From: Methanobacterium sp.
Lineage (GTDB): Archaea > Methanobacteriota > Methanobacteria > Methanobacteriales > Methanobacteriaceae
DNA length: 64,000 bases
Reading direction: 5' to 3'
Assembly (NCBI GenBank): GCA_018263005.1
Contig: JADFDH010000001.1
Span: 62,001 to 126,000 of the forward strand
Numbering within the stretch: position 1 is the stretch's first letter; every line of letters begins with the position of its first letter. Of the stretch, positions 26,864-35,875 are shown piece after piece. Position numbers and translations under genes: made by a program. The notes below the pieces were generated by a model that was not told where the DNA came from, made no database searches, and saw only the letters and a program-made list of their open reading frames with translations.

Positions 26864-28042
26864 ATGACCTATGATATATTGATAGTGGGTGCTGGTCCGG
26901 TAGGTTCTACTTACGCCCGATATATGGCAGAAAAAGGTTATAAAGTAGGCATAATAGAGAAAAAGAGCAGGATAGGGGTTCCTCTTCAATGTGCGGGACT
27001 TCTGGGTAGGCAGATCAAGGAAGTCAATATTTTACCTTCTGAGCTTATAATAAACCCTTTTTATGGGGCATATCTCCATTCACCATCCGATAGGATACTA
27101 AAAGTAGCTAAAAATAATCCGGAAGCTTATGTTGTAGATAGAGTTGGATATGATCAATTTTTGGCAGAATTAGCCGTTGACGCTGGGGCTGAATTATTTT
27201 TAAAACACCAAGTGAAAGATATAAACCTTAAAAATGGAATGGTTTATATTAAAAATGGAAAAGAAGATTTCAGAGGCAGAATTATCGTTGGAGCAGATGG
27301 TTACAATTCAGTAGTTGCTTTAAAAATATCCAATAATGAACATAATCATTCATTACAAGCAGCACAATTTAAGGTCGATTTTGATAAGAATCTATTCGAC
27401 ATGGATTATGTTCATCTTTATGCAGACGCATCTATTTCCCCTGGTTTTATTTGGTTAATTCCCCTATCCTCATCAGAAGCCCGGGTGGGTTTATTTGGAA
27501 ATTCTGACTATCACTCTTTGAACAAGTACTTAAAAGATTTCCTAAATAATAATCCTGCATTTGATAATTATTCACTGATGAAAAAGTATCAGGGAAGAAT
27601 TCCAATATTCAATCCTAAAAAAAATATTGTAAAGGATAATGTGATATTATTGGGTGATGCAGCATCCCAGGTTAAACCAACCACCGGCGGCGGTCTTATT
27701 ATGGGATTCAAATGTGCTCAAATCGCTGCTAATATCACGGGAAAAGCTTTAGAAAATGATGATAATACAATATTAAAGCAATACCAGTCACAGTATCGTA
27801 AAAAATTCAAAACTGAACTCAATACCCAATTAAGAGTGCAGAAAATCTTTAAATCACTCACAGATGAAGATCTTGATTTAATGTTCATAAAACTCAAAGA
27901 AGAGGGTGCGGAGGATATAATATCCGAATATGGTGAAATGGATGATCAGGCGCCCTTGGTTAAGGAATTATTTAAGAGAGGAATAATTTTCAAGATACTG
28001 CCAAAAATACTGGCCCGGGGGATATCTGCACTATGGAAATAG
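26864..28042 (+). CDS. geranylgeranyl reductase family FAD protein
   Basis: A 392-residue flavoprotein. The Rossmann FAD motif ILIVGAGPVGSTYARYM is at residues 5-21, followed by KKSRIGVPLQCAGLL (the P-x-x-C-x-G pattern of archaeal reductases), IIVGADGYNS and LLGDAASQVKPTTGGGLIMG. Relatives saturate the isoprenoid chains of archaeal lipids; others act on different prenyl compounds. No ribosome site precedes the ATG, and a TATA-like stretch lies about 20-25 bases upstream, so the mRNA may be leaderless. It overlaps the next gene by 10 bases. Confidence 0.85.
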   Translation: MTYDILIVGAGPVGSTYARYMAEKGYKVGIIEKKSRIGVPLQCAGLLGRQIKEVNILPSELIINPFYGAYLHSPSDRILKVAKNNPEAYVVDRVGYDQFLAELAVDAGAELFLKHQVKDINLKNGMVYIKNGKEDFRGRIIVGADGYNSVVALKISNNEHNHSLQAAQFKVDFDKNLFDMDYVHLYADASISPGFIWLIPLSSSEARVGLFGNSDYHSLNKYLKDFLNNNPAFDNYSLMKKYQGRIPIFNPKKNIVKDNVILLGDAASQVKPTTGGGLIMGFKCAQIAANITGKALENDDNTILKQYQSQYRKKFKTELNTQLRVQKIFKSLTDEDLDLMFIKLKEEGAEDIISEYGEMDDQAPLVKELFKRGIIFKILPKILARGISALWK

Positions 28043-29073
28043 CCATTATATTATCCCTAGAACACCAAAACCTCCCTGAAGCAGAATTAAAGGCTGTTTT
28101 AAAGGCTGAAAATATACCATACATTTTTAAAAAAAAATTTGATGGATTTTTAGTTCTGGATATAGAAACATCTGAAGAATCATGGGATTTGATCGAAAAA
28201 TCTTTAAGACGACTATCAATGGTCCATGAAATATTTCGAGTAAATATAAACACCCATAAAGATAATCTATTAGATAAAATCAATCAATATCCCTGGAAGG
28301 AAAATATAAAAGGGGAATATGCAGTCAGAGTAAAGAAGAGAGGCCCAGCAAATATAAACACCTTAGAATTGGAGCGAAGTATAGGTGCAATTATAAAAGA
28401 TAAGACTGATGGTGAGTTTAAAGTAAACTTGGAAGATCCTCAAATATTCCTGAGAACAGTTCTAATAGATGATGAAGTATTCATGGGTCCCAGATTAATA
28501 AAGATCCCCAAAGAACATTTCTTCAAACTGAAACCTCATAAAAGACCATTCTTCTATCCGGGATCCATGAGTCCCAAACTGGCCCGTTGCATGGTGAATC
28601 TAACTGGAATAAAAAACGGGGGCTGCCTTCTTGATCCCTTCTGTGGAACGGGTGGTATCCTTATCGAGGCAGGAATCATAGGTTCCAGAGTGATAGGGAC
28701 GGATGTTGATCCTAAAATGGTTAAAGGAACCATTGAAAATTTACGATACTGCGGGATCAGTGATTATGAAGTTTTCGAGGAGGATGTGAGAAAATTAAAA
28801 CTTCCCAATAAAGTTGATGCAGTAACCACTGATCCACCCTACGGTATTTCTGCTTCAACTAAGGGTGAAGAAAGCCAGAGACTCTGTGAAGATGCACTTT
28901 TATCCCTGGAAAACCTGATAAAGGATGATGGACGGATCTGTATGGCCACACCTCATTATATGGACATGGATAGAATTCTTCATGGAACAAAATTTAAAAT
29001 AACAGAACAGTACCATATAAGAATGCATAAGAGTTTAACCAGAGTCATCTCCGTATTGGAGAAGATAAAATAA
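28033..29073 (+). CDS. trmG10: tRNA (guanine10-N2)-dimethyltransferase, Trm-G10 type
   Basis: A 346-residue protein with an N-terminal THUMP-containing half (about residues 1-160) and a C-terminal class I methyltransferase. Motif I is DPFCGTGGILIEAG, motif II is GTDVDPKMVKG, and the catalytic motif IV is TDPPYG. This TIGR01177-type layout matches archaeal enzymes making m2(2)G10 in tRNA. It overlaps the geranylgeranyl reductase gene by 10 bases; the two reactions are unrelated, so the coupling is probably only transcriptional. Confidence 0.88.
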   Translation: MEIAIILSLEHQNLPEAELKAVLKAENIPYIFKKKFDGFLVLDIETSEESWDLIEKSLRRLSMVHEIFRVNINTHKDNLLDKINQYPWKENIKGEYAVRVKKRGPANINTLELERSIGAIIKDKTDGEFKVNLEDPQIFLRTVLIDDEVFMGPRLIKIPKEHFFKLKPHKRPFFYPGSMSPKLARCMVNLTGIKNGGCLLDPFCGTGGILIEAGIIGSRVIGTDVDPKMVKGTIENLRYCGISDYEVFEEDVRKLKLPNKVDAVTTDPPYGISASTKGEESQRLCEDALLSLENLIKDDGRICMATPHYMDMDRILHGTKFKITEQYHIRMHKSLTRVISVLEKIK

Positions 29074-29118
29074 TCATATAAATTCAAATACATAAAAAGT
29101 TATAAGAAGGGGATTCCC

Positions 29119-30621
29119 TTGGATGTTAAAATATTAGATACCACACTTAGAGATGGTGAGCAAACACCAGGAGTAAGTCTAACTCCCGATGAGAAATTAA
29201 GAATAGCCATTAAACTAGATGAACTAGGAGTTAACATAATCGAAGCAGGATCAGCCATCACCTCAAAAGGAGAACGAGAGGGAATAAAAAAGGTGGTTGG
29301 AGAAGATTTATCTGCCGAGATATGCAGTTTTGCCAGGGCTGTTAAAGTAGATGTAGACGCTGCTCTGGAATGTGGTGTGGACAGTGTGCATCTGGTAGTA
29401 CCTACCTCTGATTTACATATTGAACATAAATTACGCAGAACCAGAGAAGAAGTTAAAGAACAGGCCATAGAAACCATAGAATATGCGGTGGAAAATGGTT
29501 TACTGGTGGAATTATCTGCTGAAGACTCGACCAGAAGTGATTTGGAATTCTTAAAGCAACTTTTTAAAGAAGGCATCGATATAGGTGCAGATAGAATATG
29601 CGCCTGTGATACGGTGGGAATGTTAACCCCCGAGAAAGCCTCTAGTTTCTATGAAAGTTTAAAAAATCTGGGAAAACCATTGAGCGTGCACTGTCATAAC
29701 GATTTTGGTCTGGCAGTGGCAAACACACTCTCTGCATTACAAGCGGGAGCCAGTCAGGCACATGTAACAGTGAATGGAATAGGAGAAAGGGCTGGCAACG
29801 CATCTTTAGAGGAGACGGTAGTGGCTTTATACTCCCTTTATAATATAGAGACAGATATCAATATTGAGATGCTCTATGAAGTATCCAGGATGGTATCCAG
29901 GATCACCGGTGTACATCTGCAACCTAATAAGGCAATTGTAGGGGAGAATGCATTTGCTCATGAATCCGGTATTCATGCCGATGGAGTAATCAAGAAGGCA
30001 GAAACCTATGAACCCATCACCCCAGAACTAGTGGGGCATAAAAGAAGATTTGTTATGGGTAAACACGTAGGATCCCACATCATCAAAAAACGCATCAAGG
30101 AGATGGGTTTAAGAGTTGATGATAGGCAGTTCCACCAGATATTCACCCGTATTAAGACATTAGGTGATAAAGGAAAATGCGTGACTGATGTGGATTTACA
30201 GGCCATCACCGAGGATGTTCTGGGCATAATGGCCGAAAAAATGGTGGAATTAGAGGAATTAACCATAGTATCGGGGAATACCGTAACTCCCACAGCATCA
30301 TTAAGGCTTAATATAGATAATAAAGAAGTTCATGAAGCAGGAATAGGTATAGGACCAGTAGATGCGGCTATAGTTGCTGTGAAGAAGAGCATAAAAGATT
30401 TTGCAGATATAGAACTGGAAGAATACCATGTGGAAGCTATAACTGGCGGTACTGATGCTTTAATTGATGTGGTGGTTAAACTCAAACATGATGGAAACAT
30501 AGTAACCGCTAGAAGTACCCAACCAGACATTATAATGGCCAGTGTAGAAGCATATCTGAGTGGAATAAACAAAATATTAAGCACTAATTATGTGAAAAAG
30601 GTTAAAGAAGGCGATTTATAA
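29119..30621 (+). CDS. leuA: 2-isopropylmalate synthase family enzyme (LeuA; CimA possible)
   Basis: A 500-residue enzyme condensing acetyl-CoA with a 2-oxoacid. LDTTLRDGEQTPGVSLTP begins the TIM barrel, HCHNDFGLAVANTLSALQAG is the second signature with the metal-binding HxH, and NAFAHESGIHADG is in the linker region. The C-terminal ~130 residues form the LeuA allosteric domain, which excludes the shorter AksA (homocitrate synthase). Citramalate synthase (CimA) shares this layout and cannot be ruled out. The start is TTG behind GGGGAT. Confidence 0.8.
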   Translation: MDVKILDTTLRDGEQTPGVSLTPDEKLRIAIKLDELGVNIIEAGSAITSKGEREGIKKVVGEDLSAEICSFARAVKVDVDAALECGVDSVHLVVPTSDLHIEHKLRRTREEVKEQAIETIEYAVENGLLVELSAEDSTRSDLEFLKQLFKEGIDIGADRICACDTVGMLTPEKASSFYESLKNLGKPLSVHCHNDFGLAVANTLSALQAGASQAHVTVNGIGERAGNASLEETVVALYSLYNIETDINIEMLYEVSRMVSRITGVHLQPNKAIVGENAFAHESGIHADGVIKKAETYEPITPELVGHKRRFVMGKHVGSHIIKKRIKEMGLRVDDRQFHQIFTRIKTLGDKGKCVTDVDLQAITEDVLGIMAEKMVELEELTIVSGNTVTPTASLRLNIDNKEVHEAGIGIGPVDAAIVAVKKSIKDFADIELEEYHVEAITGGTDALIDVVVKLKHDGNIVTARSTQPDIIMASVEAYLSGINKILSTNYVKKVKEGDL

Positions 30622-30661
30622 ATATTTCACCTTTAAACATTCTTTTTTTTAGGAGAATAAA

Positions 30662-31168
30662 ATGGATAATAACATTCAAATTTTAGGATTCACCTCAAGA
30701 TTGGATGATATTCCTCTTTTAATGAGTAAATTAAATGATATCCGCCGAAAAAATTCTCCAGATTGTGTTGTTCAACTTTTAAATGCAGATGGTATCGCTG
30801 GGAGAAAGCACATTCTTCATGCTACAGTCCATGCTCTTAACGCTTTTAAAAGAGGGGATAATATTGCGAGGGACCTGGGACTTGAAATATGCGTACGTGC
30901 ATCAGCTCAAAGGCAAATATCTAAGGCTCTCGATATTCTGGGATTGAAAAAAGGTAATAATAATATATGTGCAGTTATTGTAAATTGTAATCAAGATTTA
31001 AGTCAAGAATTAGAAATAATATTAGGAAAGAGAGAAGATAGGGTCCTAATGGGGGATAAGGCAATTTTAAGAGATATTTATCAGCTTAAAGATTATGAAG
31101 TGGAAACTGCTGGTGGAGTCTCCCGGGCTATGATGGAAAGAACCTCTCTGTTGATTCTGGAAAATTAA
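30662..31168 (+). CDS. cgi121: KEOPS complex subunit Cgi121
   Basis: A 168-residue protein matching archaeal Cgi121. NADGIAGRKHILHATVHAL lies at residues 42-60, followed by EICVRASAQRQISKALDILGLK, the most conserved stretch of the family. Cgi121 binds tRNA and helps KEOPS place the threonylcarbamoyl group on A37 (t6A). A strong AGGAG lies before the ATG. A TrmO-like enzyme, which would methylate t6A, is encoded 3 kb away at 34270. Confidence 0.87.
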   Translation: MDNNIQILGFTSRLDDIPLLMSKLNDIRRKNSPDCVVQLLNADGIAGRKHILHATVHALNAFKRGDNIARDLGLEICVRASAQRQISKALDILGLKKGNNNICAVIVNCNQDLSQELEIILGKREDRVLMGDKAILRDIYQLKDYEVETAGGVSRAMMERTSLLILEN

Positions 31169-31179
31169 CTGCCTAAATT

Positions 31180-32616
31180 TTATTTTTTGATTAGTTTAAT
31201 AGCATTAGCCGCACCATTTCTAACATAAGGGTTTTCGTCTGAAAGAGATTCTTCTAAAGGTTTTAATGCAATGGGATTTCCGATTTCACCAAGAGCTAAT
31301 GCGGCTTTCTCACGGACTTCAAATGAATCATTATTCAATGCTTCGATAAGGGGTTGTATTGCTTTTTCACCGAATTTACTCAATGAAATTGCTGTTTTTA
31401 ATCTTACAATGGCATCATTATCATCAAGATTTTCAATTAGGGGGGATATTGCTCTTTCATCTCTAATATCTCCTAAAGCACAGGCAGCCCTTCTTCTTAT
31501 ATCCGGATCTTCATCGTCCATTTTATCAATTAAAGGTAATACTGCCGGTGAACCGATTTTTCTAAGAGCTTCTTTAGCTCTCCACTGAACACTGTGTTTT
31601 TCATCCTTCAATGCATTAATTAAAGGGATAACTGCCCTTTCATCTCCAATTTCCCCAAGTACTTCGGCTGATCTGTGCCTTATTTCTGGATTATCATCAT
31701 TTAAATATTCTATGAGAATATCCACAGCTTCATCTTTTCCTATTTTATCTATAACTTCTTCTAATCTGTGCTGGGCGCTTTTATTTTTTTTGGTTCCTAG
31801 TTTTTTGACCTTAGGGGTGTCTTTACTTTCCCATTTTTTCAGGATACTACTGGCACGTGCCCTAACATCATCATCTTGATCGTTGATAATCTTATTTAAA
31901 TATCTTATTCCTTCTTCATCACCATACTTACCTATTATTTCTGCTGCTTTTTCTCTAACATGCCAGTCTTCATCGTTCAATGCGTTAATAAAGGGTTCCA
32001 GCGTGCAATCATCTATTCTGCCTAATGATTGTAAACAGAGCTTACGTACATTCCATTTTTCATCATCAAATATTCTGATAAGGGGTATTATAGCTTTATC
32101 ATTGGCTATTTCTCCCAAGGCATTTATGGCACTTAATTTCACATCATCGATCTCATCATCCAGTGCAAAGATCAATTCCTCAACCGAATTGGGATTGGAG
32201 ATCTTTCCTATAGCTTCCACGGCCCTGATTCGTATGTTTTCATTTTCTTCGTTAATGGCCAATCTAATAAATTCTAAAGCATCCCTGCCACCTATCTCTC
32301 CCAGTGAATATATGGTAATCTCCCTTATCTCATCATCTTCATCCTCATAATTTGATATTAGGGGTATAATGGCTTTTTTATCTCCGATCTCTCCTAATGC
32401 ATATATTACCATCTCTCGAACCGATGAGTCTTCATCTTTTAAGGCATTTATTAAATCATCTACTTCTGTACTTGTACCAATCTTTCCTAATGCTTCTGCA
32501 GCCTTATACCTTATGAAACTATCGGATTTATAATTAAGTGCTTTAACCAGCCCTTTCAAATCTTTCTTTTCAATTAGACGGCTTATATCATTTTCATTAA
32601 AATTAAATATCGCCAT
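31180..32616 (-). CDS. HEAT-repeat (PBS lyase-type) protein
   Basis: A 478-residue protein made almost entirely of about 14 HEAT-like repeats of ~31 residues, with recurring ALGEIGD, AIxPLI and DxxVRxxA units. A short basic break (KKLGTKKNKSAQHR) near residue 270 divides the array into two halves. Repeats of this type form a curved scaffold for protein contacts; no catalytic domain is attached. A GGAGA ribosome site precedes the ATG. Partners are unknown. Confidence 0.88.
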   Translation of the reverse strand: MAIFNFNENDISRLIEKKDLKGLVKALNYKSDSFIRYKAAEALGKIGTSTEVDDLINALKDEDSSVREMVIYALGEIGDKKAIIPLISNYEDEDDEIREITIYSLGEIGGRDALEFIRLAINEENENIRIRAVEAIGKISNPNSVEELIFALDDEIDDVKLSAINALGEIANDKAIIPLIRIFDDEKWNVRKLCLQSLGRIDDCTLEPFINALNDEDWHVREKAAEIIGKYGDEEGIRYLNKIINDQDDDVRARASSILKKWESKDTPKVKKLGTKKNKSAQHRLEEVIDKIGKDEAVDILIEYLNDDNPEIRHRSAEVLGEIGDERAVIPLINALKDEKHSVQWRAKEALRKIGSPAVLPLIDKMDDEDPDIRRRAACALGDIRDERAISPLIENLDDNDAIVRLKTAISLSKFGEKAIQPLIEALNNDSFEVREKAALALGEIGNPIALKPLEESLSDENPYVRNGAANAIKLIKK

Positions 32617-32703
32617 AAAAAAATCTCCTTATCCTATAATGAATAGTTTTGCTAATGATGAACTAATTACATTTTTTATATTTCGATATATATTATATTT
32701 TTA

Positions 32704-33687
32704 CTAAAAATTTCCAGATTCCTGGACAGTTTTAATTATAATATCCAAGTTTTCAGGTGTTAAACAGTGTATATCTATATTTTTTATCTCTAAGGCAACA
32801 GCATCATCTAAAACCCTATTATAAAGAGGACATCTGGTAATCATACTTCCGCCATGAACTTTTAAGTCCGATCTTAATTTTCTGGCGAATTTTTTAGATT
32901 CATCTACTTTAATAATCACATTTACACCTCTTTTATCGGGGTGTATTACGTTAAATAATTCATTTTTTATATAATGGCATGATGAGATGGTTTTGGATAA
33001 AATATCAGTGGATTTAGTAATTTCAACGGATATACCGGCACAGGTGATGTGATCTGCTCTTAAAGTTTTAAGGATATGTTTATTTTCGAAAATATCAATA
33101 TTATCACTGGATATAAATCCTCCATAACCCACGTTTACGATTTTAGGAGATCCAGTAGAAGCCACAATAACATGGGAATGTTTTCCATTGGCTAAACAGC
33201 TTTTTTCATCACCTAAAGCTCCGGACGCATCTTCCACCAGAACCACACCCTCTTCTTCACAAACATCAAATATTTCTTTCATAGGCTGTTCTGCAGTATA
33301 ACCTGCGAAACTGGTTAAAAAAAGTGCCTCTGGTTGATATTTAAGAATTTTATCCTTTATTATGCTGGGATTAATCAATCCATAGTTGGTAGGTAGATGG
33401 ATTAGTTCAAGCCCCAAAAATCGGGCTGTTTTAGTAAAACCAGACCAGCCACCCTGATCAGGAACCATTATTTTATCTTTAAATGAGCTCATAACAGCCA
33501 ATATAGCTGAGTTACCACTATTTACAACTTTAGCATATTCATGGTTGGTGATATTACATATTTCTTCTTCTGCAGATTTGATTAAGTCATATTTATCTCC
33601 AGAAGCGTATTTATTGACAGCTTCAGCCATGGCCTTTATGGCTTCTGTGGATGGTTTTTTAGCATATAATTCCATATATATCGCCAT
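32704..33687 (-). CDS. PLP-dependent aminotransferase-fold protein, DegT/class V-like
   Basis: A 327-residue fold type I PLP protein. It shows NSGNSAILAVMSSF (phosphate-binding loop), VLVEDASGALGDE (aspartate contacting the pyridine nitrogen) and a STGSPKIVNVGYGGF segment with the likely PLP lysine. The pattern is nearest to DegT/DnrJ/EryC1 enzymes but short. Substrate is unknown. The start is at 33687 or at an ATG at 33675 that follows GGCGAT. It lies 24 bases downstream of the winged-helix regulator gene, same strand. Confidence 0.65.
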   Translation of the reverse strand: MAIYMELYAKKPSTEAIKAMAEAVNKYASGDKYDLIKSAEEEICNITNHEYAKVVNSGNSAILAVMSSFKDKIMVPDQGGWSGFTKTARFLGLELIHLPTNYGLINPSIIKDKILKYQPEALFLTSFAGYTAEQPMKEIFDVCEEEGVVLVEDASGALGDEKSCLANGKHSHVIVASTGSPKIVNVGYGGFISSDNIDIFENKHILKTLRADHITCAGISVEITKSTDILSKTISSCHYIKNELFNVIHPDKRGVNVIIKVDESKKFARKLRSDLKVHGGSMITRCPLYNRVLDDAVALEIKNIDIHCLTPENLDIIIKTVQESGNF

Positions 33688-33711
33688 GAATTAGAGGACA
33701 AATTAGTGGGG

Positions 33712-34098
33712 TTAGATTTTATTCCGATCTAAGAATGATTTTGAAAGTTCCTGTCTTTGCTTGGTTTCCTTAATTTTTTTTCTTAAGGTGTTATTTTCTT
33801 TATAAACATTTTCAATGGATTTGATATAGTTTTTTCCATCATCAGTAATTTTATATGTGCCGTGATGAATTTTTTCCACCAATTTTTTATTCTTTAAATC
33901 ATTTAAGTGGTTAGCTAATGCTGATTTCTTCAGACTAGTTTTTTCTAGTAGTGATTGAAATTTTAAAGGATTTTCTATAAGTAGAATGAGTATTTCAAAT
34001 CTTTTTTGATGGGCAATTGTTTTTAGAATTGAAACAATTTCTGGGGTGGAATTTAGGAGAAATTCTCTTGAAGAGTCTGAATCACTTTTTTTATCCAT
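33712..34098 (-). CDS. winged-helix transcriptional regulator, ArsR-like
   Basis: A 128-residue protein. Residues about 18-90 form a winged helix: ILKTIAHQKRFEILILLI as first helices, SLLEKTSLKKSALANHLNDLKNKKLVEKI as helix-turn-helix, and HHGTYKITDDGKNY as wing. The C-terminal 35 residues are a highly charged helix that may form a coiled coil. No metal-binding cysteines are present, so this is not a classic metal sensor. It is divergent from the five-gene set starting at 34270 and may control it. Confidence 0.8.
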   Translation of the reverse strand: MDKKSDSDSSREFLLNSTPEIVSILKTIAHQKRFEILILLIENPLKFQSLLEKTSLKKSALANHLNDLKNKKLVEKIHHGTYKITDDGKNYIKSIENVYKENNTLRKKIKETKQRQELSKSFLDRNKI

Positions 34099-34148
34099 GT
34101 AATAATGTTTTTTCTTTTTGAATAAAAGTTTTTCTTATAATCAGTAGG

Positions 34149-34200
34149 GGAATATTTTATAGATTCAATCAAAGTTCATAAATTAACGGAGTAATATTCC
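34149..34200. promoter_or_regulatory. spaced inverted repeat between divergent genes
   Basis: GGAATATT at 34149-34156 and its exact reverse complement AATATTCC at 34193-34200 flank a 36-base stretch in the divergent promoter space between the winged-helix gene and the GyrI-TrmO fusion gene. Eight-base arms in AT-rich DNA can occur by chance, so this is only a candidate operator. Confidence 0.3.
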
Positions 34201-34269
34201 ATTTAATAGTAAACTTTTTATGGGAATAGAACAAATCAAATCATATCCACCAAATTAAGAGGTTTTCAA

Positions 34270-35229
34270 ATGGAAATAAAAATAAAAACAGAGGAAGAGA
34301 AACCAGTAGCCAGTATATACCATATAGGCCCAGTAGAAGAAATAGGAGAAATAATAGGAGAATTAGCAGAATGGACAATGCAGAATCAACTACAGATTAC
34401 TAATCCACCATTCGTAGTTTATTACACCAGCCAGGTCCAAGTAAAACCGGAAGAAATGGAATATGAGGTGGGAATACCATTTAAAGGATATGCAATCAGC
34501 GACAACCGGGTTCAAATAAAGATAATGCCCCAACATAAAGTCCTCTATACAGTTCATCAAGGCCCTTATGCTGAAATAGGTCCAATTTATGCTGAAATGA
34601 TGCAGTATATTATGAAAGAAAAATTTGAAATGATCGGAGCACCAAGGGAAGCATATTTAAACAGCTCCAGCCAAGTTAAAGAGCAAGAACTCCAAATCGA
34701 AGTAATTTTTCCGGTTATAGATTTAGAAAGCTACGAAAATCAAGAAAACATCATAGAAACCGGAAATTGGGAGCCTGCAAACAGTGAAACTTCCTATAAA
34801 ATTTCACCAATTGGAAATGTAAAACAGATTGGTATGCAAACATTATTAGAGATAAATAGCAGATATAGCCCTGGTTTAAAGGAATTAGATAAATTTAGTC
34901 ATTTAATAGTATTATGGTGGGCAGATAAAATCGAAAACACTGAATATCGAAGTATACTACAAACATATCCTCCCTATTCATTGGATCGGCTGACCGGAGT
35001 ATTCGCTACCCGTGCCGAATATCGTCCCAACCCTATAGCTGTGACCACTTGTAAAATTGAAAATATCAAAGAAAGTGAGGGAATAATAGAAGTATCGGGC
35101 ATTGATGCATATGATGGAACTCCTATCATAGATTTAAAAGCATATATACCTGCATTTGATCGGGTAAGAAATCCTGAACTTCCAAAATGGCTCTCTTTCC
35201 TCTGGCCCAAGTGGGTGGCCGAACAGTAG
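34270..35229 (+). CDS. fusion of GyrI-like domain with TrmO/TsaA-type tRNA methyltransferase domain
   Basis: A 319-residue protein. Residues 1-155 are a GyrI-like effector-binding domain (ASIYHIGPVEEIGEIIGEL, VLYTVHQGPYAEIGPIYAEM, AYLNSS). Residues about 175-319 are a TrmO/TsaA beta barrel (SPIGNVKQ, LDKFSHLIVLWWADK, GVFATRAEYRPNPIAVTT, DAYDGTPIIDLKAYIP). TrmO uses S-adenosylmethionine to methylate t6A37 in tRNA. A ligand-binding domain at the front is unusual and suggests control of methylation by a small molecule, which is inference. AGAGG precedes the ATG. First gene of a tight plus-strand set. Confidence 0.85.
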   Translation: MEIKIKTEEEKPVASIYHIGPVEEIGEIIGELAEWTMQNQLQITNPPFVVYYTSQVQVKPEEMEYEVGIPFKGYAISDNRVQIKIMPQHKVLYTVHQGPYAEIGPIYAEMMQYIMKEKFEMIGAPREAYLNSSSQVKEQELQIEVIFPVIDLESYENQENIIETGNWEPANSETSYKISPIGNVKQIGMQTLLEINSRYSPGLKELDKFSHLIVLWWADKIENTEYRSILQTYPPYSLDRLTGVFATRAEYRPNPIAVTTCKIENIKESEGIIEVSGIDAYDGTPIIDLKAYIPAFDRVRNPELPKWLSFLWPKWVAEQ

Positions 35230-35256
35230 ATATTTTAAGGCCAAAGAGAAAATAAT

Positions 35257-35853
35257 ATGGTAGTTGTGATAAAGAATTTTAATACTACCTTTCTTTTTTG
35301 GCCGGATGTTGATACATTGAATAAATCACAGAAACCTAAGAAAATACAAATTACCGAAGAAAGATCATTGAAATTAATAGGATGTGTTTTTTACGGTGAT
35401 CCATTCCATTCAAAAGAAGAATGGAGTATTGAAAATGAAATAGGGTTATTATGGAAAAGATTTTCCAGATTATGTGCAGAAAATAGGGAAATTTTCCAAA
35501 AAGAAATGGCTAACAACATGGCCTTTGAGGTTCATCTTCAACCTGATGACTATAAAGAAACCGGGAAATTTTTTGTGTATGTAGGATTTGAAGTGATAGA
35601 AATAGATGCAATGCCCCTGGAGATGTTCTGTAAAACTTTACCCACCACAAAATATGCTATATTTACATTTGAAGGGGAAGAAATGTTTAAAGGAGGCGAA
35701 TACATCTGGAAAGAATGGTTACATGATTCAGATTATGAAGAAGCCTATCCTTATATGGCGTTAGCATATGATAAAGACAGATTTTTAGGATTAGATAACC
35801 CCAAATCACAGATAGATTTCTACGTGCCCATAAAAAACAAGAAAAAAAAATAA
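35257..35853 (+). CDS. GyrI-like effector-binding protein, Cass2/AraC-effector type
   Basis: A 198-residue stand-alone ligand-binding domain. RSLKLIGCVFYGDP, LLWKRFSRLC, FFVYVGFEVIE and the TTKYAIFTFEGEE strand precede a WLHDSDYEEAYPYMALAYD segment and the ending SQIDFYVPIKNK, as in integron-type Cass2 proteins and AraC-like effector domains. It lacks a DNA-binding domain. Its gene starts 27 bases after the fusion gene. The ribosome site is weak. Ligand unknown; cationic amphipathic compounds are bound by relatives. Confidence 0.8.
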   Translation: MVVVIKNFNTTFLFWPDVDTLNKSQKPKKIQITEERSLKLIGCVFYGDPFHSKEEWSIENEIGLLWKRFSRLCAENREIFQKEMANNMAFEVHLQPDDYKETGKFFVYVGFEVIEIDAMPLEMFCKTLPTTKYAIFTFEGEEMFKGGEYIWKEWLHDSDYEEAYPYMALAYDKDRFLGLDNPKSQIDFYVPIKNKKKK

Positions 35854-35875
35854 TTTAATAAATGGGGGGATTATA

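Noticed and set aside
31180..32616. Tandem DNA repeat array or CRISPR-like array
   Set aside because: The periodicity of about 93 bases comes from HEAT repeats in the protein; units differ widely at DNA level and there are no identical repeats with unique spacers.
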